Assembly (NCBI GenBank): GCA_037130455.1
Contig: JBAXSZ010000003.1
Span: forward strand, 15,750 to 79,749
Direction of reading: 5' to 3'
From: CAIMZW01 sp037130455
GTDB lineage: Bacteria > Actinomycetota > Actinomycetes > Nanopelagicales > Nanopelagicaceae
DNA: 64,000 bases
Positions 1-9,336 of this stretch are shown here, piece by piece. The notes beneath the pieces are model-generated. The model was not told where the DNA came from. It searched no databases and saw only the letters and a program-made list of their open reading frames with translations. The position numbers were made by a program, and so were the translations under genes. Every line of letters begins with the position of its first letter. Within the stretch, counting starts at the first letter, position 1.

Positions 1-331
1 GGGCAAAACGGGCACTGCGATGAGGATTGACGAGAAGTGCGGATGCTACAAAGGCTATACCGCTTCGTTCATTGGATTTGCGCCGGCCGACGCCCCCAAA
101 TATGTGGTCAGCGTCGTTATTCAAGAACCTCAGGGAATTCACTGGGGTGGGTATTTAGGGGGGCCAGTTTTCAAGAAAGTTATGAGTTTTGTTCTTCAAT
201 CAAAGCACATTCCCCCCACGGTTGGGGCTGCAAAAGCATTCCCATTAACTGAAGCTGCGCTCAAGAAGGCGACTGTAGCCCGCACTTTGTCCGCTACCGG
301 AAAGCTAGTGACGACAGTTGCGGTTAGATAA
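1..331 (+). CDS. ftsI: Peptidoglycan transpeptidase FtsI/PBP3, C-terminal fragment
   Basis: Partial gene entering from the left edge; reading starts at base 2 and ends at TAA 329-331. The first codons spell GKTGTA, the KTG box of the penicillin-binding transpeptidase fold that lines the beta-lactam/substrate pocket. The rest (about 105 residues) matches the C-terminal part of that domain, with the VVIQEP and GPVFKKV strands/helix seen in FtsI proteins. FtsI cross-links septal peptidoglycan on the outer face of the membrane. It lies directly before murE, as in most dcw clusters. The N-terminal part, including the SxxK serine, is outside the window, so the paralogue assignment rests on position plus the KTG box. 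Confidence 0.85.
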   Translation, partial: GKTGTAMRIDEKCGCYKGYTASFIGFAPADAPKYVVSVVIQEPQGIHWGGYLGGPVFKKVMSFVLQSKHIPPTVGAAKAFPLTEAALKKATVARTLSATGKLVTTVAVR

Positions 332-335
332 CTCC

Positions 336-1817
336 ATGCGCCCTTTGGAACCTCAGGTGAAGACCTTTTCAGCTCTTGCGCGATTTCTTGGCTCGCACGA
401 CATGATTGCCAATACGCCTCTAATGGGTGTGACGAGCAATTCGTTGGAAGTAAATCCCGGAGATCTTTTCTTGGCTTTGCCGGGCAATCGATTCCATGGC
501 GCGGAATTCATCGACATGGCATATCTTCGTGGTGCGGTTGCGGTGATCACCGATATTGAAGGAGCGGGAATAAATCACATGCTCTTGCCTACCCTAGTAA
601 TTGCCAATCCGCGCTTGCGTGCCGGGGATATTTCCGCATGGGTATACGAATTTCCGTTTAAGTCACTTTATTCGGTCGGCGTAACTGGAACCAATGGAAA
701 GACTACGACGACCTCACTTCTGAATCAGTTGTGGAATCTAGAAGGACGCACGACCGGGTTGATTGGCACTATCGGGATTGAGATTGCAGGAGATCACTTA
801 CCCACGAATTTCACCACACCGGAAGCTAGCGAAGTGCAATCGACTGTCGCAGCAATGCGTGAACGCCATGTGAGCCATATGGCTATGGAAGTTAGTAGTC
901 ATGCGCTGGATCAATCCCGAATTTCTGGTTCACACTTCAATATAAGTGCATTTACGAATTTGACCCAGGATCATTTGGATTACCACGAAACTATGGAAAA
1001 TTACTTTGCCGCAAAATCCAAGTTGTTCACAAATGAGTATTCCGATAAAAGTGTAATTAACATTGATGATCCATATGCACTTCGACTTGTAGAAAATGCA
1101 GAAATACCCGTGGTCACCACTTCCCGATCAAATCGTTCTTCAAATTGGCATTTCATCGAATGCGAACCCATTTTGCATGGATACCAAATTGCCATCCGTG
1201 GAGTCGGTGGAGTTCTTATAGAAAGTCGGCTCCCACTAGTTGGAGATCACAATCTTGATAATGCGTTGATGGCGGTAGCCATCGCAGTTGAGAGCGGCTT
1301 AGACCCAATTTCGATTCAATCAAATCTTTCCAAATTAGTGGGTGTTCCTGGTCGACTCGAATCTGTAAATATTGGACAAAATTTTCAAGCGCTGGTTGAT
1401 TTTGCTCATACGCCCGATGCCGTAATTCGAACGCTAAAAACTTTGAAAACCACGACGAGGGGACGGCTGATAGCCGTTCTTGGATGTGGAGGAGATCGAG
1501 ACAAGGCGAAGCGACCAATCATGGGTCAGGCTCTACTAGAACTTTCCGATGTCGCGGTATTTACTAGCGATAATCCTCGATCTGAAGTGCCTGCTGAAAT
1601 ACTTTCTCAGATGACCCAAGGATTGCATCTACGTCCGGACGACATTGTGGATGAGGATCGAAGAAAAGCCATCGCTTATGCCATTTCCTTAGCATCTCAC
1701 GATGATGTTGTAGTGGTACTTGGAAAAGGACACGAGCAAGGTCAAGAAATCGAGGGAGTGAAGTATCCTTTTGATGACCGAAAAGAATTAGCACTAGCGA
1801 TTGAGAAACTTAAATGA
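336..1817 (+). CDS. murE: UDP-MurNAc-L-Ala-D-Glu:meso-diaminopimelate ligase MurE
   Basis: Cytoplasmic Mur ligase that adds the third stem residue to UDP-MurNAc-dipeptide using ATP. Visible: an N-terminal MurE fold, the ATP loop GTNGKTTTT near residue 118, a central domain with HLDYH, and a C-terminal domain with DNPRSE near residue 412. The DNPR motif is the known signature for meso-diaminopimelate rather than L-lysine, so this organism should have DAP-type peptidoglycan. The frame is open from a TTG at 318, but the ATG at 336 follows the ftsI stop by 4 bp and is preferred; neither has a strong ribosome site, so translation is probably coupled to ftsI. The end overlaps murF by ATGA. Confidence 0.95.
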   Translation: MRPLEPQVKTFSALARFLGSHDMIANTPLMGVTSNSLEVNPGDLFLALPGNRFHGAEFIDMAYLRGAVAVITDIEGAGINHMLLPTLVIANPRLRAGDISAWVYEFPFKSLYSVGVTGTNGKTTTTSLLNQLWNLEGRTTGLIGTIGIEIAGDHLPTNFTTPEASEVQSTVAAMRERHVSHMAMEVSSHALDQSRISGSHFNISAFTNLTQDHLDYHETMENYFAAKSKLFTNEYSDKSVINIDDPYALRLVENAEIPVVTTSRSNRSSNWHFIECEPILHGYQIAIRGVGGVLIESRLPLVGDHNLDNALMAVAIAVESGLDPISIQSNLSKLVGVPGRLESVNIGQNFQALVDFAHTPDAVIRTLKTLKTTTRGRLIAVLGCGGDRDKAKRPIMGQALLELSDVAVFTSDNPRSEVPAEILSQMTQGLHLRPDDIVDEDRRKAIAYAISLASHDDVVVVLGKGHEQGQEIEGVKYPFDDRKELALAIEKLK

Positions 1818-3217
1818 TTTCATTGACCGCAGCAGAAATTGCAAGTATTACCGGTGGTACGTTGCATCAGCTCGATGCTGATGAAATTATTTCGCAGAAT
1901 CCAGTAATCGACTCTAGACAAGCCACTGACCAAACTTTTTTCGTCGCATTTAAAGGCGAGAATGTAGATGGAAATGATTTTGCCGCAACTGCAATTGGAA
2001 ACGGTGCGAGATTTGCCTTAGTGGAACGCGCCTGTGATGGTCCTTGCATAATTGTTCCAGATGCTGGAATAGCGTTGATGCGATTAGGCAAAGCGGTGAG
2101 AGAAAGTCTGACTAATTTATCGGTCATCGCAATTACTGGTTCACAAGGTAAAACTACGACAAAGGATTTACTCCGACACATATTGGAAATAGTTGGACCA
2201 ACTGTTGCCACGCAAGCAAGTTATAATAATGACATTGGCTTACCGCTCACTTTGTTGCGATGTACTGAAGCGACAAAATTCTGCATTGTCGAAATGGGAG
2301 CTCGCCATCTTGGGGATATTGCTCGATTGGTTGAAATTGCGAAACCCAATATCGGCTGCGTTTTGGTGGTTGGCCAAGCACACCTAGGGGAGTTCGGTTC
2401 CAGGGAAAATATCGCAGCGGCAAAATCCGAAATGATTTCACATCTTGGCCCGCACTCGGTAGCGGTATTGGGCAATTACGATGAATTTACTCCATTGATG
2501 GCCCGGGGCCTGGCCTTGCGTTCGGTTCTATTTGGCGAGAACAGTACCTGCGCCGTTAGAGCCGCTGATATTGAACTTCGCGAAGGGCGAGCCCATTTTG
2601 ATCTAGTCACCCCTGCCGGACGAGCCGCCGTCGGTTTGCAACTTTTGGGACTGCATCAAATTGCCAACGCTCTTGCTGCGGCAGCCATCGCCACCGAACT
2701 TTCAGTTCCGATCGATGTGATCGCATCGGCCTTATCTACCGCCGAGCCCAGCAGTAAATGGCGGATGGAACTTCATGATCAGCAAGGAATCCTTTTAATA
2801 AACGATGCCTACAATGCCAATCCAGACAGCATGGCTGCAGCTGTCAGAACCTTGGCCCTGCTTTCGCAGGAACGGGGTGGACTTTCCTGGGCATTCCTGG
2901 GCAAGATGGCCGAACTCGGCGCGTCAGAAGCACAAGAGCACGCTGAAATTGGCAGACTCATCTATGAAGTGGGCATCGATCATTTGGTATGCGTTGGCAC
3001 AAAGGCTTTTGCGCCGCCAGAGGAGGTGCAAAATTTTATGAGCCGAGAATATGGGGATGAAACAACGGTGCATTATTGCGACTCCATAGCTGAAGCTGCC
3101 GCTCTTAGATCTCATATAACGTCGGGCGATGTTGTTTTGGTGAAGGCATCTCGATCAGTACATCTAGACCTGCTTGCTGATGAACTCTTGGCGGCTTTGC
3201 AGGTGAAGAGCGAATGA
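1814..3217 (+). CDS. murF: UDP-MurNAc-tripeptide:D-alanyl-D-alanine ligase MurF
   Basis: Adds D-Ala-D-Ala to UDP-MurNAc-tripeptide, the last cytoplasmic step before the lipid stage. 467 residues, normal for MurF. The Mur ligase ATP loop appears as GSQGKTTTK near residue 109, followed by a central domain (EMGARHLGDI) and the C-terminal domain with NDAYNANPDSM, a well-conserved MurF segment. The ATG overlaps the murE stop (ATGA), and the gene ends in an ATGA overlap with mraY, so murE-murF-mraY are translationally coupled. Confidence 0.95.
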   Translation: MISLTAAEIASITGGTLHQLDADEIISQNPVIDSRQATDQTFFVAFKGENVDGNDFAATAIGNGARFALVERACDGPCIIVPDAGIALMRLGKAVRESLTNLSVIAITGSQGKTTTKDLLRHILEIVGPTVATQASYNNDIGLPLTLLRCTEATKFCIVEMGARHLGDIARLVEIAKPNIGCVLVVGQAHLGEFGSRENIAAAKSEMISHLGPHSVAVLGNYDEFTPLMARGLALRSVLFGENSTCAVRAADIELREGRAHFDLVTPAGRAAVGLQLLGLHQIANALAAAAIATELSVPIDVIASALSTAEPSSKWRMELHDQQGILLINDAYNANPDSMAAAVRTLALLSQERGGLSWAFLGKMAELGASEAQEHAEIGRLIYEVGIDHLVCVGTKAFAPPEEVQNFMSREYGDETTVHYCDSIAEAAALRSHITSGDVVLVKASRSVHLDLLADELLAALQVKSE

Positions 3218-4272
3218 AGGGCATTCTGGTAGCGGGAGCACTTGCCGCATTCTTAAGTATTTTTTCCACACCGATGTTAATCCGACTTTTGGGTAAACGC
3301 GGTTATGGTCAATTCATTCGCGAAGATGGTCCAACTACCCATCATGTAAAACATGGCACGCCAACTATGGGTGGAATCGTTCTCATCAGTTCCAGCATCA
3401 TTGCCTACCTCGTTAGCCATGTCGTCACCAGAATTCCACTCAGTATCTCGGCGGTGCTGGTTCTGGCCCTGGTATTTACCTTGGGACTGGTTGGCTTCTT
3501 GGATGATTGGCTGAAAGTTTCTAAGCAGCGTTCACTTGGCTTACATGCTCGGCAAAAATTAGCAGGACAAGCGATAGCCGCTGGCTTATTTGCATTTGCT
3601 GGCATCCACTTCAAAGATCCTGATGGCCTTTCCCCGATTTCGCTTCATCTTTCCGGGGTTCGCGATACCTCTTTTGCGCTCGGGTCTATTTTCGTAGTCA
3701 TTTGGGTGATCTTCATGGTGCTGGGGACCAGTAACGGCGTGAACCTGACTGATGGATTGGATGGCTTGGCAACAGGTGCATCAATCATGACATTCCTGGC
3801 ATTTGTGCTCATTGGCGTTTGGGAGTTCGGACAAAGTTGTGCTGTTACCCAAGTATCTAAGTGTTATCAAGTACGAGATCCCTTGGATGTGGCGGTTGTG
3901 GCTGCTGCATTAGCGGGCTCGTGCGCCGGCTTCCTTTGGTGGAACGCTTCACCTGCAAAAATATTTATGGGAGATGTCGGTTCGCTTGCTTTAGGTGGAG
4001 CCATTGCGGGCATTGCAATCACTTTGCGAACCGAATTATTACTTATTGCTTTAGGTGGTCTATTTGTCCTCATTACGATGTCGGTAATAATTCAAATTGG
4101 TTATTTCAAGATCTCTGGCGGTAAACGAATATTTAAAATGGCGCCGCTACAACACCATTTTGAACTCATCGGGTGGGGCGAAGTAACGATTGTCATCAGA
4201 TTTTGGATTCTGGCTGGTCTTAGCGTGGCAACTGGACTGGGACTTTTCTATGCTCAGTGGGTAGTTTCCTAA
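3214..4272 (+). CDS. mraY: Phospho-N-acetylmuramoyl-pentapeptide transferase MraY
   Basis: Integral membrane enzyme that transfers phospho-MurNAc-pentapeptide to undecaprenyl phosphate, making lipid I. 352 residues with about ten hydrophobic segments. Family motifs are present: the Mg-binding FLDDWLK near residue 95, NLTDGLDGLATG near residue 175, FMGDVGSLALGG in the later part and LQHHFE near residue 313. The start overlaps the murF stop and the gene ends one base before the murD ATG. Confidence 0.96.
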   Translation: MKGILVAGALAAFLSIFSTPMLIRLLGKRGYGQFIREDGPTTHHVKHGTPTMGGIVLISSSIIAYLVSHVVTRIPLSISAVLVLALVFTLGLVGFLDDWLKVSKQRSLGLHARQKLAGQAIAAGLFAFAGIHFKDPDGLSPISLHLSGVRDTSFALGSIFVVIWVIFMVLGTSNGVNLTDGLDGLATGASIMTFLAFVLIGVWEFGQSCAVTQVSKCYQVRDPLDVAVVAAALAGSCAGFLWWNASPAKIFMGDVGSLALGGAIAGIAITLRTELLLIALGGLFVLITMSVIIQIGYFKISGGKRIFKMAPLQHHFELIGWGEVTIVIRFWILAGLSVATGLGLFYAQWVVS

Positions 4273-4273
4273 G

Positions 4274-5650
4274 ATGTCCTTCCTTGCCGACCTTCCCACT
4301 AAGAAGATTGCAGTAATAGGGGGAGGAGTGACTGGAACGGCTCTTATCCAGTTCCTCTTGGGAAAAGGAAGCGAAGTTACATTTTTCGACGAGAACCAAA
4401 TTTCATTTGGCCAGCTCAAGAGCCAGCAATTCTTGGACTCCCAGGCCCACTTTGATTTTGCAATTGTCTCGCCAGGTTGGAAACGAACCCATCCTCTTCT
4501 TCAAGATTTCCTGGCGAAGAAGATTCACCTCATGGGTGAGTTAGATTTCTCTTGGAAGATCAAACAAGAATTAGCGCCTGTGCAACGATGGGTGGCACTT
4601 ACAGGTACCAATGGCAAAACAACCGCAATCCAAATGCTGGAGTCCATCATGGTGGCTGCTGGAGTTCATGGAAAAGCATGTGGGAATGTTGGTGACTCGG
4701 TAATTTCCATGTTGGATCGAACTGAGCATTATGAAATATTGGCGTTGGAATTATCTTCTTTTCAAAGTGAATGGAATGACCTGCCAATTTTCGATGCGGT
4801 GGCAATATTAAATATCGCACCTGACCATATTGATTGGCATGGAAGTTTTGATGCTTATGCAAATGCAAAAATCAAATTGTTGGAACGCACCAGTTGTGCG
4901 GTGCTCAATCTCGACGATCCGGAAATCGCAACTCGCAGCTCCAGTTTCTCAGGAAAAAAAGTCTTTTTCACCCTCAGCACCCCGCAACCAGGGGAGTTAG
5001 GTTTGGTGGAGGATCTCCTAGTCGATCGAGCATTCTCACCAGATCCCAATCAAGCCGATTTCTTCGCTGAGCTGGCCGACATTAAGCCGACAGTTCCGCA
5101 CAATATTTCAAATGCTATGAGTGCGGCCGGGTTAGCTCTGGCGCTTGGAATTTCTCATAAAAAAATCCAATCTGGACTGCAACAATTCGCAGTAGATCAT
5201 CACCGATTAGAGTTAGTGCTCCATCACCAAGAAATTGGCTGGGTTGATGATTCAAAGGCGACCAACCCTCACGCGGCAGCAGCAGCACTTAAATCGTTCT
5301 TGAGTGTCATTTGGATAGCCGGTGGCTTGGCCAAAGGCGCGAGCATGGATGCACTTGTTGAGCAATCGGCAAAGCGGCTCAAGGCGGCAATCCTTATTGG
5401 CCAGGATCGAGAAATAATTGCACAGGCGCTGGCTAGATACGCACCACACGTTCCAATCTATCGAATCGATAAAACTGGTTCGGTTTCTGGTTTTATGTCG
5501 GCAATCGTTGACCAAGCCTTAACCTTGGTTCAACCAGGAGATACTGTTCTATTAGCTCCAGCTTGTGCTTCCATGGACCAGTTCAGAAATTATTCTGAGC
5601 GCGGGGATTCTTTTAAAGCGGCTGTTCTCCTTGGAGTGCCACATGAGTAA
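4274..5650 (+). CDS. murD: UDP-MurNAc-L-alanine:D-glutamate ligase MurD
   Basis: Adds D-glutamate to UDP-MurNAc-L-Ala. 458 residues. It shows an N-terminal Rossmann-like domain (IAVIGGGVTGTAL), the ATP loop GTNGKTT near residue 111, the central DHIDWHG segment and a C-terminal domain with DDSKATNPHA, all typical of MurD. The ATG at 4274 follows the mraY stop almost immediately. Its last eight bases overlap the start of ftsW. Confidence 0.95.
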   Translation: MSFLADLPTKKIAVIGGGVTGTALIQFLLGKGSEVTFFDENQISFGQLKSQQFLDSQAHFDFAIVSPGWKRTHPLLQDFLAKKIHLMGELDFSWKIKQELAPVQRWVALTGTNGKTTAIQMLESIMVAAGVHGKACGNVGDSVISMLDRTEHYEILALELSSFQSEWNDLPIFDAVAILNIAPDHIDWHGSFDAYANAKIKLLERTSCAVLNLDDPEIATRSSSFSGKKVFFTLSTPQPGELGLVEDLLVDRAFSPDPNQADFFAELADIKPTVPHNISNAMSAAGLALALGISHKKIQSGLQQFAVDHHRLELVLHHQEIGWVDDSKATNPHAAAAALKSFLSVIWIAGGLAKGASMDALVEQSAKRLKAAILIGQDREIIAQALARYAPHVPIYRIDKTGSVSGFMSAIVDQALTLVQPGDTVLLAPACASMDQFRNYSERGDSFKAAVLLGVPHE

Positions 5651-6860
5651 GAAAATATCTTCACGTCGTGCCGCCACCGTTGGTCTTCTCGACCGACCAA
5701 CCGTTCCTTATTACTTATTACTTTCATCAGTCTTCTTCCTCACAGGACTGGGTTTAGTTATGGTGCTTTCAGCATCATCCGTGAAGTCGCTAGAGCAAAG
5801 TGGCAATAGTTACGCCGTTTTCCTCAAGCAGTTGTTCTTTCTTCTCATTGCCTCGTTACTTGCTTTTATCGCGTCAAGGATGCCACCACAATCGTGGTTA
5901 GCCATTGCAAAAGTCGCTATTTTTGCTAGCGCCGCCTTCTTAGTTCTTCCGCAAATTCATGGGGTTGGCAAGACCATTAATGGCAATACCAACTGGATTG
6001 GATTTGGTCCCTTCACGATCCAACCCAGCGATTTTGCAAAGTTTGGTCTCATTTTGTATTGCTCTTTGCAATTAAAAAGGTACGAAGAGCGAGCCAACGG
6101 GGAAAGGCCATTAAATCCGATTGGGCTACTTCTTCCTGGAGTTCTCATCGTGCTCATTCTTATTATGCTCGGCAGAGATCTTGGAACGGCGTTGATTGTC
6201 TTGGCCATTGCCGGATCCATGCTCTTTATCTGTGGGCTGCGCTTTCGACACTTCATTTTGATTGCATTGGTAAGTGGAGTTGCAGTTACGGCGCTTGCAA
6301 TAAAACATCCCAACCGTAGAACCCGATTCGTAGCTTTTCTCGACCCATTTTCGCAACATTTCTATAAAGATGCCGGGTGGCAGACGGCACATAGCATTAT
6401 GGGTTTAGCCAGCGGTGGATTATTTGGAGTGGGTTTAGGTGCCAGCCGGCAAAAGTGGGGGAATCTCTCTGAAGCAAATACCGATTTTATTTTTTCGGTT
6501 ATCGGCGAAGAGATGGGTCTCGTTGGAACTTTGCTTGTCCTGTCTCTCTACGCAATCCTCATCTATGCAATCTTTAGGATTTCGGTACAGACCAAAGATA
6601 TTTTCTCCCGCTATGCCTGCGCTGGCATCGCCTGTTGGCTGATGGTGCAAGTAGCTGTGAATCTAGGTTCCGATATTGGCGTCTTCCCGGTGATTGGCGT
6701 GACTTTGCCATTCATCTCTTATGGTGGTTCGGCACTAGTGGCAAATTTCATAGGTATTGGGTTTGTTGCCAATGTGGCTCGACGAGAACCTGAGGTGCGC
6801 CAGTATCTCCGCGATCAGAAACTTTCTTCGTCAAAGAAGTCGATGGGAAATCTCTCATGA
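5643..6860 (+). CDS. ftsW: Septal SEDS glycosyltransferase FtsW
   Basis: SEDS-family polytopic membrane protein that polymerises lipid II at the septum together with the class B PBP FtsI. The frame is open from further upstream inside murD, but the ATG at 5643 (protein start MSKKISSRR) gives a normal 405-residue FtsW and an 8-bp overlap with murD, so it was chosen. About ten membrane segments; the NWIGFGPFTIQPSDFAK, GRDLGTAL and FISYGGSA motifs are SEDS hallmarks. It lies between murD and murG, the dcw position of ftsW rather than rodA. It ends in an ATGA overlap with murG. Confidence 0.93.
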   Translation: MSKKISSRRAATVGLLDRPTVPYYLLLSSVFFLTGLGLVMVLSASSVKSLEQSGNSYAVFLKQLFFLLIASLLAFIASRMPPQSWLAIAKVAIFASAAFLVLPQIHGVGKTINGNTNWIGFGPFTIQPSDFAKFGLILYCSLQLKRYEERANGERPLNPIGLLLPGVLIVLILIMLGRDLGTALIVLAIAGSMLFICGLRFRHFILIALVSGVAVTALAIKHPNRRTRFVAFLDPFSQHFYKDAGWQTAHSIMGLASGGLFGVGLGASRQKWGNLSEANTDFIFSVIGEEMGLVGTLLVLSLYAILIYAIFRISVQTKDIFSRYACAGIACWLMVQVAVNLGSDIGVFPVIGVTLPFISYGGSALVANFIGIGFVANVARREPEVRQYLRDQKLSSSKKSMGNLS

Positions 6861-7957
6861 CCACTGTTGTTTCATTGATCGCTGGGGGAACGGCCGGCCA
6901 CATCGAACCTGCCTTGGCAGTGGCTCGCAGGATTCGAGTAGAACGTGAAGAGATAGTATGTGAATTCGTAGGTACCAAGCGTGGACTCGAAACCTCCCTT
7001 ATACCCGAAGCAGGGTTTGTGCTTCGTACGATTCGAAAGGTACCAATGCCGCGCAAGATCTCGCTAAAGATCCTGACCTGGCCCTTTGAAATGTGCATCG
7101 CTATGGTGGAAACATTTCAAGTTCTTAAAAAGAGCAATCTTATTATTGGCTTCGGAGGCTATGTATCAGCTCCTTGTTATTTCATCGGATGGCTGTTGCG
7201 AATTCCGATCGTGATTCACGAGCAAAATGCGAAGCCAGGTTGGGCAAATCGATTTGGCGCATATTTTACTGATTCGATTTTATTGGCCTTTTCCGGAGCG
7301 CGGAAAACGAGCAAACGTTGGAAGAACGCTCAGGTTATCGGAATGCCGCTTCGTGAGTCATTATTGGAAGTCGCGCGGATGGAACCGGAAATGAGAAGAG
7401 ATATCCGCAAATCACTTTGTGCTCGCACTAGCTTTAACCCAGATCTCCCATTGGTAGTTGTCTTCGGCGGATCTCAAGGGGCTAGGCGGATAAATGACAC
7501 AATTTTCACATCGCTTCCAGCACTAGCATCAAAAAAAATACAAATAATTCATGGAGTCGGGAAAGGCAACTCACATCCCGATGCCACTGAGTACTACCTT
7601 CCATACCCCTACTTGGACAATATGCCGGAACTTTATGCAGCAGCCGATCTAGTTATTGCACGAAGTGGTGCCGTTACGTGTTCGGAACTTTCTGCTGCGC
7701 AAGTATTTTCGCTACTAATTCCGCTTCCAATTGGCAATGGCGAGCAGCGGGCGAATGCCCAAGATCTCTTAGAATCTGGAATTGCTGAAGTAATTGATAA
7801 TTCCCACATTACAAATGATTGGTTAATTGAAAATATCGAGCAATTACTCACGAAGGCCTTGCTGGTTAAAAATAATCTCGTTCCTAAGACTATTCCTGAT
7901 GCAGCGCTATCGGTTATGCAAGTAGCGCTTCAGAAATTGCAGCCGGTGGGCGCATGA
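6857..7957 (+). CDS. murG: Undecaprenyl-PP-MurNAc-pentapeptide GlcNAc transferase MurG
   Basis: GT28 glycosyltransferase acting at the inner face of the membrane; adds GlcNAc to lipid I to give lipid II. 366 residues. Motifs: GGTAGHIEPALA at the N-terminus (glycine-rich lipid I site), HEQNAKPG near residue 120, GGSQGARRIN near residue 204 and a C-terminal UDP-GlcNAc site with ARSGAVTCSEL. The ATG overlaps the ftsW stop and the stop overlaps the murC ATG. Confidence 0.95.
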   Translation: MTTVVSLIAGGTAGHIEPALAVARRIRVEREEIVCEFVGTKRGLETSLIPEAGFVLRTIRKVPMPRKISLKILTWPFEMCIAMVETFQVLKKSNLIIGFGGYVSAPCYFIGWLLRIPIVIHEQNAKPGWANRFGAYFTDSILLAFSGARKTSKRWKNAQVIGMPLRESLLEVARMEPEMRRDIRKSLCARTSFNPDLPLVVVFGGSQGARRINDTIFTSLPALASKKIQIIHGVGKGNSHPDATEYYLPYPYLDNMPELYAAADLVIARSGAVTCSELSAAQVFSLLIPLPIGNGEQRANAQDLLESGIAEVIDNSHITNDWLIENIEQLLTKALLVKNNLVPKTIPDAALSVMQVALQKLQPVGA

Positions 7958-9336
7958 AGATTTCATTAGCCTCCTTGCGAAGCATGAAAGTCCATTTCAT
8001 CGGAATTGGCGGTGCTGGCATGAGTGGCATAGCCAGAATCATGCTCGATCAGGGAATATCAGTTTCGGGTTCTGATGCGAAAGATTCACCGACTGTGCAA
8101 TCCCTGCGCATCATGGGAGCTGAAGTCTTCGTAGGTCATAGCGCAGAGTATGTTGGTGATGCAGATGTCGTTGTGGTCTCTAGCGCTATTAGCCAGGGCA
8201 ATCCAGAGTTACTTGCTGCAAAGAAATATGGAAAAGTTATCTTGCCTCGGGCGCAGGCTTTGGCAATCTTGATGTCGGAGTCCATCGCAATTGCAGTCGC
8301 GGGTACTCATGGAAAAACGACGACCACTTCTATGCTTACGGTTGCACTTCAACATGCGGGACTAGATCCTTCTTTTGCAATCGGCGGAACTATCAATTCA
8401 TCAGGAACCAACGCCCATTTAGGAACTGGCGACATATTTGTCGCTGAAGCAGATGAATCAGATGGATCATTCTTAGCTTATTCACCAACCTGCGCGATTA
8501 TCACCAATATTGAACTTGACCATGTTGATCATTTCCCCGATCTTGATTCCTTAATGAAGATATTTGAGGCGTTTGTAGCGAACATCAAGAGTGGAGGTTT
8601 CCTGATCGCCTGCAATGATGATGAAGGCGTGACTGAGTTGCTTCAAGGAATTACTCGCTCGGACATAACCATAATCCCATACGGCACAAGTGGGGAACTT
8701 ACCTATTCACGGCTCTTTCTATCGCCCGGTGGAAGTATGGCTCGTATAACGCAGAACGGAAAAGTTCTTGGAGAACTACACCTTCAAGTCCCAGGTGCGC
8801 ACAATATGTTAAATGCCCTGGCGGCTCTGTCGGCGGGAGTTGCTCTCACTCACTCTGCACCGGATTTAATGAAGGGACTTTCTAGTTTTACAGGAGCTCG
8901 ACGTAGATTTGAATTAAAGGGAAATACTGGTGGGGTTCGAGTGATAGATGATTACGGTCATCACCCCACTGAAATAGAAGTGACTTTAACTGCTGCTCGC
9001 CTTTATGCTGAAGGCGGACGGTTATTAGTTATTTTCCAACCGCATCGATATAGCCGAACTCAAGCATTTGCCTCTGATTTCGCCAAAGCCCTCTCTCTGG
9101 CCGATCAAGTTTTTCTCTTGGAAATCTATCCAGCCAGCGAAGACCCAATCCCAGGTGTTGATTCAACGCTTATCTCTAAAGAGATGGACCCCAGCAAAGT
9201 TACCGTGGAACCATCAATGATCACGATTGTTGAAGATGTCGTTAACATAGCCAAACCAGGAGATGTCATTCTTACTCTGGGTGCAGGTGACGTCAGTTCA
9301 TTAGCATCAGTAATCGTGCAAACTTTGCCGCAATGA
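7954..9336 (+). CDS. murC: UDP-N-acetylmuramate:L-alanine ligase MurC
   Basis: First Mur ligase; attaches L-alanine to UDP-MurNAc. 460 residues with GIGGAGMSGIA at the N-terminal nucleotide fold, the ATP loop GTHGKTTTTSM near residue 117, EADESDGSFL, and the C-terminal segment IDDYGHHPTEI typical of MurC. Start overlaps murG (ATGA) and the end overlaps ftsQ (ATGA). MurB and Ddl, needed for the same pathway, are not in this window. Confidence 0.96.
   Translation: MKISLASLRSMKVHFIGIGGAGMSGIARIMLDQGISVSGSDAKDSPTVQSLRIMGAEVFVGHSAEYVGDADVVVVSSAISQGNPELLAAKKYGKVILPRAQALAILMSESIAIAVAGTHGKTTTTSMLTVALQHAGLDPSFAIGGTINSSGTNAHLGTGDIFVAEADESDGSFLAYSPTCAIITNIELDHVDHFPDLDSLMKIFEAFVANIKSGGFLIACNDDEGVTELLQGITRSDITIIPYGTSGELTYSRLFLSPGGSMARITQNGKVLGELHLQVPGAHNMLNALAALSAGVALTHSAPDLMKGLSSFTGARRRFELKGNTGGVRVIDDYGHHPTEIEVTLTAARLYAEGGRLLVIFQPHRYSRTQAFASDFAKALSLADQVFLLEIYPASEDPIPGVDSTLISKEMDPSKVTVEPSMITIVEDVVNIAKPGDVILTLGAGDVSSLASVIVQTLPQ

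Noticed and set aside
318..335. TTG start for MurE six codons upstream of the ATG
   Set aside because: It lies inside the ftsI end and adds only six residues; no ribosome site favours it.
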